Positions 58,497 through 64,000 of a stretch of 64,000 nt of DNA are shown here, one piece after another. Within the stretch, counting starts at the first letter, position 1; each line of letters opens with the position of its first letter. A program made the translations under genes and the position numbers. Source of the stretch: Cyclina sinensis (Eukaryota > Mollusca > Bivalvia > Venerida > Veneridae); NCBI GenBank assembly GCA_012932295.1, contig JAAONU010000004.1, positions 29,366,304-29,430,303 on the forward strand, written 5' to 3'. The notes under the pieces are model-generated. The model saw only the letters and a list, made by a program, of their open reading frames with translations. It was not told the DNA's origin and did not search any database.

Positions 58497-61400
58497 CTAC
58501 CTTCCAGCCAATTGCCAGTCGTCAGTCATCCACCGAGGTTTCGCTCTGGCCCTCTGAGTTCGTCTTGGAACAAATGTAGGAGCCTCTGGATTCAATGGTT
58601 TATTACCTGGACGTCTTGCAGGAATAACATACTTGTCAGAGACTTTTGTAGTGGGTTGCTCCACGGAAGACGAAGATCTTAGAGAAGTAGGAGACTTGTG
58701 CTGAAAATTGTCTGCAGGGAGACGCCTTGGTTCTTGAAGTGGAAGGCCCATGAAAGGAAGCAACATGTTCCTATGAAGGAGCTTTGGAATGTCGTCAGAA
58801 CCTTCTGGTTTAACCTGAAATATAGGCAAATCACTGTTAGGCTGAGCAACTACAATGTAAATGTCTTTGCTCCACCTGTCGGCCAATTTACACTTACCTT
58901 TCAGACCAACATTTCTGACTAGCACACGATCACCTGGAACAATACGGACATCCCTGACTCGAAGATCGTAGCGCTTTTTATGGCGTTTGGCTTGCCTTTT
59001 GGCCTCTCTACTGGCTACTTTGTAAGCGAAGTGGAGACGTTTCTTCAGGCCGTCTACATACTCGGCTGGTTTCTTGCCACGAACAGTGCTGTCAGGCTCT
59101 ATTCCAAGGAAAGCGTCTAACGCAAGTCGAGGATGACGTCCAAACATGAGGTAGTGAGGCGTAAGACCTGTGGTTTCGTGTCTGGTCGAATTGTAAGCAT
59201 GGACGAGTGCTGGTATGTGAGATCTCCAGTTTACCTTGTCCTTATCCTCAAGAGTGCCGAGCATATTGAGCAGTGTTTGATTGAAGCGCTCAGGCATCCC
59301 GTTACCCTGGGGATGGTATGGTGTGGTTCTGGACTTGGAGATATTGGCAAGGCGGCAAAGTTCTTTGATTACAGCCCCGTCAAAGTTCCTACCTTGATCG
59401 CTGTGTAGACGACAAGGGAAACCGTAGTGACATATGAAGTTCTCAAATAGAACTTTAGCTGTAGTGCGGGCTGTCTGGTTCTTGGTGGGTATGGCCTGTG
59501 CATAATGTGTAAAATGATCTGTCATGACCAGTACATTCTCATACCCACCAGCCGACATTTCCAAGGTCAAGAAGTCCATGCATACTAGTTCCAAAGGATA
59601 AGATGAGTGGATAGGAATAAGGCCTGCAGAATTCAATACAGGAGTCTTACGACGGATGCAACGAGGGCACCTCCGCACTCGGGTTTCAACAAAACCGTCC
59701 AAGCCTGGCCAAAAGAATCGAGACTTGACAAGTGAATTCGTCCGATCAATGCCTTGATGACCTGCATTGTCATGTAAACCAGTGAAGACTACATCATGAA
59801 ACGCTTCTGGGAGAACAAGTTGGTCCACGGCATGGCCACATACGTAACCATGACGGAAAAGAACTCCTTCCTTCAAAAAGAGATTCGGCCATTCTCTTAG
59901 ATATCTGCGGACAGATTCCGTTTCATGAGCAGCTAGTCTTCTGGTTGGTTTATGACCAGTAGAAAATATCTGTATGACCCTAGAAATGGTTCGGTCCTTG
60001 CTCTGCTCCTGCTTCCAATCAACATCACTGAGATAGTTGGAAGAAACATCAGTACAGAGATCAACAACCTTCTGGCTCATGGAAATGCATTCAACAACTG
60101 GAGAATCGTCAACCAAACGACATCCTTGGATGATTGCTTTCACTGTGTCATTGAACACAACAGATTCTTGCGGTTGATTTGGAACCCTAGACAAGAAATC
60201 TGCATCCACATTGGATCGTCCTGATCGATATTGAAGGGTGAAGTTGAATGTTGACAATGCTGCTAGCCATCTATGGGAAGTAGCGTCAAGTTTTGCAGAG
60301 GAAAGCACATATGTCAACGGATTGTTGTCTGTGCGGACTCTGAAGGTATTACCATAGAGGTAATCACTGAACTTGTCAACTACAGCCCATTTTAATGCCA
60401 GGAATTCAAGCTTGTGAACGGGATAGTTTCGCTCATTGGGGCGTAAAGCTCTACTGGCGTAAGCAATTACGCGCTCCTGGTTGTCTTGCTCCTGATATAA
60501 CACTGCCCCTAGGCCAGATCCACTAGCATCTATGTTGATGATAAATGGCTGAGAAAAATCAGCATAACCAAGAATTGGAGGAGATGTTAACTTCTCAATG
60601 AGCATGTCGAATGCTTCCTGTTCATCAGATCCCCATTTCCAAGTGGTTGCCTCCTTCTTACTTTTACCTGAAGAATTGGTAGGATGGCCTGCAAGCAGGT
60701 CATTCAGAGGTTTTGCAATACTAGCATAGCCTGGCACAAAGCGGCGGTAATAACTAGTAAAACCTAGAAAACTACGGAGATCTTTCAGAGACTTAGGAAT
60801 AGGCCATTCCTTCAACACTCGTATCTTCTCTGGGTCAGTCTCCACACCTTCAGCACTAACAACATGCCCTAGATAAGTAACACGTGAGAGAAAGAACTCA
60901 CACTTGCTGCCTTTCAGCTTTAGACCAGCATCTTGAAGGCGCTTAAAAACGGCTTCAAGGCGTTCAAAGTGTTCATCTAATGTTTTGGAGTAGATGATAA
61001 TATCGTCTAAGTAAATTAGACACTCCTTTAGATGAAGCTCGCCCATGCATCTCTCCATCAGGCGTTGAAATGTCGCTGGCGCATTTGTAAGTCCAAATGC
61101 CATACGCTCACACTCAAAAAATCCTAAAGGACCTACAGAAAAGGCTGTCTTTGCCTTATCGGACTCCTTCATTGCCACCTGCCAATACCCCGACCTCAAG
61201 TCCAGCTTACTAAAAATCTTGGATCCTGCGAGAGAATCTATGGTTTCATCAATCCTTGGAAGGGAATATGCGTCAGTAACTGTACGACTGTTCAATTTCC
61301 GGAAGTCGATACAGAACCTGAGGGAGTTGTCTTTCTTCCTTACAAGGACAATGTTACTAGAAAAAGGACTTTTGGATTCTCTAATTGCTCCAGCAGCAAG

Positions 61401-62459
61401 CATATCTTGTAAGTGTTCCCTGACCTCTTCGAACATGCCGGGCGGGATACGACGGTAAGGCTCCTTAAAAGGTGTTGGATCTGTCAACTGTATCTCATGC
61501 TCTACGAGATTGGTACAGCCAAGATCAGTAAGGCCAGTGGAAAATAAACATTTCCACTTTTCAAGAAAATTGACAGCATCGTTTTGACGATCTCCAAGTA
61601 CAGCATTCTGTGAAAGGTCAATACCCAAATCTTGCAAAGATTTACTTTTCAGGTTGGTATTGCTTGTAGAGGCCTCTAGTGGGTCTACAGAACGTACAAC
61701 ATTGGCATCTTGTAAAAGACAGAATGAAGACTTAGGCAAAATGCGAACAGGTTTCACACTCATATTACAAATACGAACTGGCACTTTGGAAAAGGTTGTA
61801 TTTGGATTGACCTGGACAAGACGAGGACAAACATTGAAAGAATGTGTATTCTCGTCATCTTCTGTGACACCAGTAGTCATGGAATGTACACCGCGGACAA
61901 TACCCGGAACAGTGCAAACCTGAAATGGCTGAATGTACACAGGCCTATTGATAAAAGCCTTCACCGGAACTGAATGACTATCAGGCATAGAGGAAAATAC
62001 ATCAGACCAAGGCGCTGGAAGCTTCATGTCCTCCCCTACTGCTCTCTTGAAGTAGCTTGTCACGTTGGTGCCAATGATGAGGGGTATCATCTCTGTGTAC
62101 GAGGTGTCAGGCACAATCAAAACAGGAACAGAAACAGACTCAGAGGAAAGACAAGGAACAGAAATATCAAGCACAGCATAACCTAAGTATGGTATAGTAG
62201 AATCATTTGCACCTTTCACACAAAAATCAGATAGATCTAACAACTCTGGGATAGGATCTAAAGACAAAAAGAAAGAATGAGAGAGTGTGGTAACCATAGA
62301 GCCAGAGTCTAAAAGTGCAACTGCTTGCTGGTTATTGATGACAACATCTGCCTCGTTTGAGTGTCCAACCAAAGGAACTTCAGGTGGGCCTTCCTTCCTG
62401 GATGTTCCTCCTACTGGCCCTATGGGGGAGGAACCTGGCTGTTTAAAGGCTTTTGTTGA
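58497..62459 (-). CDS. pol: Ty3/gypsy-type Pol polyprotein (PR-RT-RNaseH-IN)
   Basis: An open frame from just after a TGA at 62460 to TAG at 58497. It has no ATG at its head, as expected if made by frameshift from Gag. The domain order is that of Ty3/gypsy elements. A retropepsin carries LLDSGS. RT follows with FCIDFRKLNSRT, SKLDLRSGYWQVAM, FGLTNAPATFQRLM and YLDDIIIYS (catalytic DD about residues 456-457, counted from 62372). RNase H has IINIDASGSGLGAVLYQ. Integrase has an HHCC zinc part (HDNAGHQG ... CPRC) and DDE residues in VCMDFLT, HSDQGRNF and GMPERFNQT. All key residues are present and there is no stop in about 1320 codons, so the copy may be young or active. No chromodomain was seen. 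Confidence 0.95.
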   Translation of the reverse strand, partial: STKAFKQPGSSPIGPVGGTSRKEGPPEVPLVGHSNEADVVINNQQAVALLDSGSMVTTLSHSFFLSLDPIPELLDLSDFCVKGANDSTIPYLGYAVLDISVPCLSSESVSVPVLIVPDTSYTEMIPLIIGTNVTSYFKRAVGEDMKLPAPWSDVFSSMPDSHSVPVKAFINRPVYIQPFQVCTVPGIVRGVHSMTTGVTEDDENTHSFNVCPRLVQVNPNTTFSKVPVRICNMSVKPVRILPKSSFCLLQDANVVRSVDPLEASTSNTNLKSKSLQDLGIDLSQNAVLGDRQNDAVNFLEKWKCLFSTGLTDLGCTNLVEHEIQLTDPTPFKEPYRRIPPGMFEEVREHLQDMLAAGAIRESKSPFSSNIVLVRKKDNSLRFCIDFRKLNSRTVTDAYSLPRIDETIDSLAGSKIFSKLDLRSGYWQVAMKESDKAKTAFSVGPLGFFECERMAFGLTNAPATFQRLMERCMGELHLKECLIYLDDIIIYSKTLDEHFERLEAVFKRLQDAGLKLKGSKCEFFLSRVTYLGHVVSAEGVETDPEKIRVLKEWPIPKSLKDLRSFLGFTSYYRRFVPGYASIAKPLNDLLAGHPTNSSGKSKKEATTWKWGSDEQEAFDMLIEKLTSPPILGYADFSQPFIINIDASGSGLGAVLYQEQDNQERVIAYASRALRPNERNYPVHKLEFLALKWAVVDKFSDYLYGNTFRVRTDNNPLTYVLSSAKLDATSHRWLAALSTFNFTLQYRSGRSNVDADFLSRVPNQPQESVVFNDTVKAIIQGCRLVDDSPVVECISMSQKVVDLCTDVSSNYLSDVDWKQEQSKDRTISRVIQIFSTGHKPTRRLAAHETESVRRYLREWPNLFLKEGVLFRHGYVCGHAVDQLVLPEAFHDVVFTGLHDNAGHQGIDRTNSLVKSRFFWPGLDGFVETRVRRCPRCIRRKTPVLNSAGLIPIHSSYPLELVCMDFLTLEMSAGGYENVLVMTDHFTHYAQAIPTKNQTARTTAKVLFENFICHYGFPCRLHSDQGRNFDGAVIKELCRLANISKSRTTPYHPQGNGMPERFNQTLLNMLGTLEDKDKVNWRSHIPALVHAYNSTRHETTGLTPHYLMFGRHPRLALDAFLGIEPDSTVRGKKPAEYVDGLKKRLHFAYKVASREAKRQAKRHKKRYDLRVRDVRIVPGDRVLVRNVGLKGKCKLADRWSKDIYIVVAQPNSDLPIFQVKPEGSDDIPKLLHRNMLLPFMGLPLQEPRRLPADNFQHKSPTSLRSSSSVEQPTTKVSDKYVIPARRPGNKPLNPEAPTFVPRRTQRARAKPRWMTDDWQLAGR

Positions 62460-63991
62460 TCAGATGAAGATCTGGTATCAGACTGTGGTGGTGGTGGTTG
62501 TTTCTTGTCTGTGCCTTGATTGCCTTGATTTCTGTTGTCTGTACCTCTGTTTCGCCATCTTGGAGGTCCTTCTGGCCTACTTCTGTTCTTCTTAACCTCT
62601 TCAAGATCTTTCTCTATACGGCCTACTCTACTGTTGAGGGATTTCATCTGTGACGTCAGTTCTTGTAGTTCTTGTAAGAGTCTGGACTCTACAGATGAGC
62701 TGCACTGACGGGCATCTGCTTACTGGTCACTCTTGATATTACTCTGGGGTGGCTTATCACCTGCCTTTGTTGATTGCGATGCCTTCATATCCTCTTCAAC
62801 AAGCCTCAACTCTCTTCTCAACTTGGTGTAATCAAGCTCTGTCTCAAACTTGTAACGGGTGGCATTTTTCAGATCTTGGTTTCTAAGGCCAGACCACATC
62901 CTGTTTCTCAGCATATCATCTCGGGTCCTTCTATCAAGTGGGATCTGAGAGTCACAAAGAAGATGTTCAAGTCGCAAACTGTAGTCGACTATGGACTCGT
63001 TCTCACGCTGACTGGCAGAATAAAACTGCTCTTTCAACTTTTCAGTGGTAGCCACATTACCATAGGTTGCATCCATTTCCTTAATTATTTCAGGAACAGT
63101 TGCTCTCTCTCCTAGATGAAGCAAAACTGACCTTGCCTTTCCCTTCAGGCTACTCCTAATGGACTCAAGAATACAGTATTCTGAGTAAATACCACTTTTC
63201 AGTAGACAGTTGACTTCATATTTCCAGACTACAAATTCAACATCTTCCTTCTTTAGTTCTCCAGAAAATTGTGGAAGCTTTGGAAGCCTATGTGGAGGAA
63301 GGCTAATAGATGAGGAATACTGTGGAAGAACAGTTGGTGTTGTTCTTGTATCAGTTGAAGTAGTAACTGGAGCACTAAGACAACTAGGAAATGAATGAGC
63401 AATACCCTCAAACTCAGGTCTAGATGAGTCATACTGATCACCTAATCTAAATGGCTTTGTAGACATGGGTGTGGCATTATCACTAGGAAGGAAAGAAACT
63501 CGACTTCCTATATCTGTAGTGGGTGTATTAACAGAACCAGAAAATGAAACACGACTATGACGTCTATCTGGAACAAGTGGAGTATCAAAGATACTTCTCT
63601 GACGTCTCTCTGTAACAGGTGTAGTGTCATATCCAGGTCTAAAGGAGATATGACTCTGATGTCTCTCAGAAGTGGGCAAAGTATTACAACCAGATAGAAA
63701 AGAAACATGACTGCGACGTCTATCTGCAGTGTGTGCTGGGTCACCTTCATTTGCAGCACGTAAACTATAAGGGGACAAGACAGGAGGAGAAAGGTCACGA
63801 TGTCTCAGGGTATACTCTCTGGTAGGAGTATCAAGCTGAGAAAACCTATCACTTGCACTACTCCGTGCCGCTTCTATCGTATACCCAGAATTTAGAACAC
63901 GTCTAATACAATACTCAAGATCAATTTCGTCACGCCTCTCACTTGTCTTATGTGTTTGGTTATCTTCCTCCATTTCAATAACAACTGACAT
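62420..63991 (-). CDS. gag: Ty3/gypsy-type Gag with PNMA-like capsid region
   Basis: The ATG at 63991 opens 423 codons. Residues 90-175 hold a degenerate Arg/Ser repeat (RRRSHVSF, RHQSHISF, DRRHSRVSF). Residues 235-400 resemble the capsid of PNMA/Ty3-type Gags: FVVWKYEVNCLL, RSSLKGKARSVLLHLG, EIIKEMDATYG, KEQFYSASQRENESIVDY. A TAA at 62722-62720 ends this frame. The same frame then continues open for 99 codons to TAG at 62420, with a coiled-coil-like part (SRVGRIEKDLEEVKK) and a basic Gln/Asn-rich tail (RWRNRGTDNRNQGN). No CCHC zinc knuckle is seen; the basic tail may bind RNA. It overlaps Pol by about 40 bases. Confidence 0.88.
62441..62447 (-). promoter_or_regulatory. -1 ribosomal frameshift site T TTA AAC
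   Basis: In the Gag frame the codons are read CCT TTA AAC (Pro-Leu-Asn), so T TTA AAC fits the X XXY YYZ slippery rule exactly. It lies inside the short Gag/Pol overlap (62459-62420), and Pol is in the -1 frame. A downstream GC-rich stretch (CCAGGTTCCTCCCCC) may help pausing, though no pseudoknot was modelled. Confidence 0.75.
62720..62722 (-). other. In-frame TAA inside Gag
   Basis: CAG TAA GCA interrupts the Gag frame 99 codons before its final stop. Either it limits Gag to 423 residues and the rest needs readthrough, or it is a nonsense mutation in this copy. Confidence 0.7.
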
Positions 63992-64000
63992 AGTTTATAC

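Noticed and set aside
1..64000. CRISPR arrays, bacterial operons or rRNA genes
   Set aside because: No regular spacer-repeat arrays or rRNA signatures; splice sites and element types are eukaryotic.

Overview
This is an AT-rich window of animal nuclear DNA. Genes have introns with GT-AG junctions, and repeats fill most of the space: tRNA-derived modules, Tc1-like DNA and non-LTR relics, an LTR retrotransposon, foldback elements and a minisatellite. The repeat types and the TRPV-like, GALNT and STELLO-type genes fit a lophotrochozoan, most likely a bivalve mollusc. That assignment is inferred from style and was not checked against a database.

Layout. Positions 1-4500, about 4500-16300 and 32960-42300 are three copies (A, B, C) of one duplicated segment. 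Each carries a TRPV-like cation channel gene, with an ankyrin exon and an exon for S1-S6 plus tail, followed by long conserved spacers. The spacers hold paired tRNA-like modules and, in B and C, extra S3-to-tail fragments. Copy A is nearly intact, with one frameshift; B and C are clear pseudogenes. A Tc1-like transposon, itself split by a 1.4 kb insertion, interrupts unit B's upstream flank. B and C also share a small exon-like pair of unknown identity.

Between B and C, positions 27294-20186 on the minus strand hold a polypeptide GalNAc-transferase (GALNT) gene readable exon by exon from stem to ricin-type lectin tail. It has in-frame stops, frameshifts and a missing catalytic exon, so it is probably a pseudogene. 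Upstream of it lies a 2.2 kb minisatellite with a 42-bp unit (28.6-30.7 kb), then a non-LTR retrotransposon tail.

The best intact cellular gene is 46769-48901 (minus): one 710-codon ORF for a type II membrane protein joining a GT31-like domain to a STELLO-type (DUF288) domain. It is the most interesting item here. The right end (58497-63991, minus) is a Ty3/gypsy-type retrotransposon with a PNMA-like Gag and a complete Pol. Gag and Pol overlap in the -1 frame exactly at a canonical T TTA AAC slippery heptamer.

Two long ORFs (710 and 1291 codons) are uninterrupted, so sequencing error alone does not easily explain the many lesions in the TRPV and GALNT copies. Large stretches (about 17-20, 30.8-31.9, 42.8-45.1, 49.4-53.2 and 53.6-57.2 kb) show no gene I can support.
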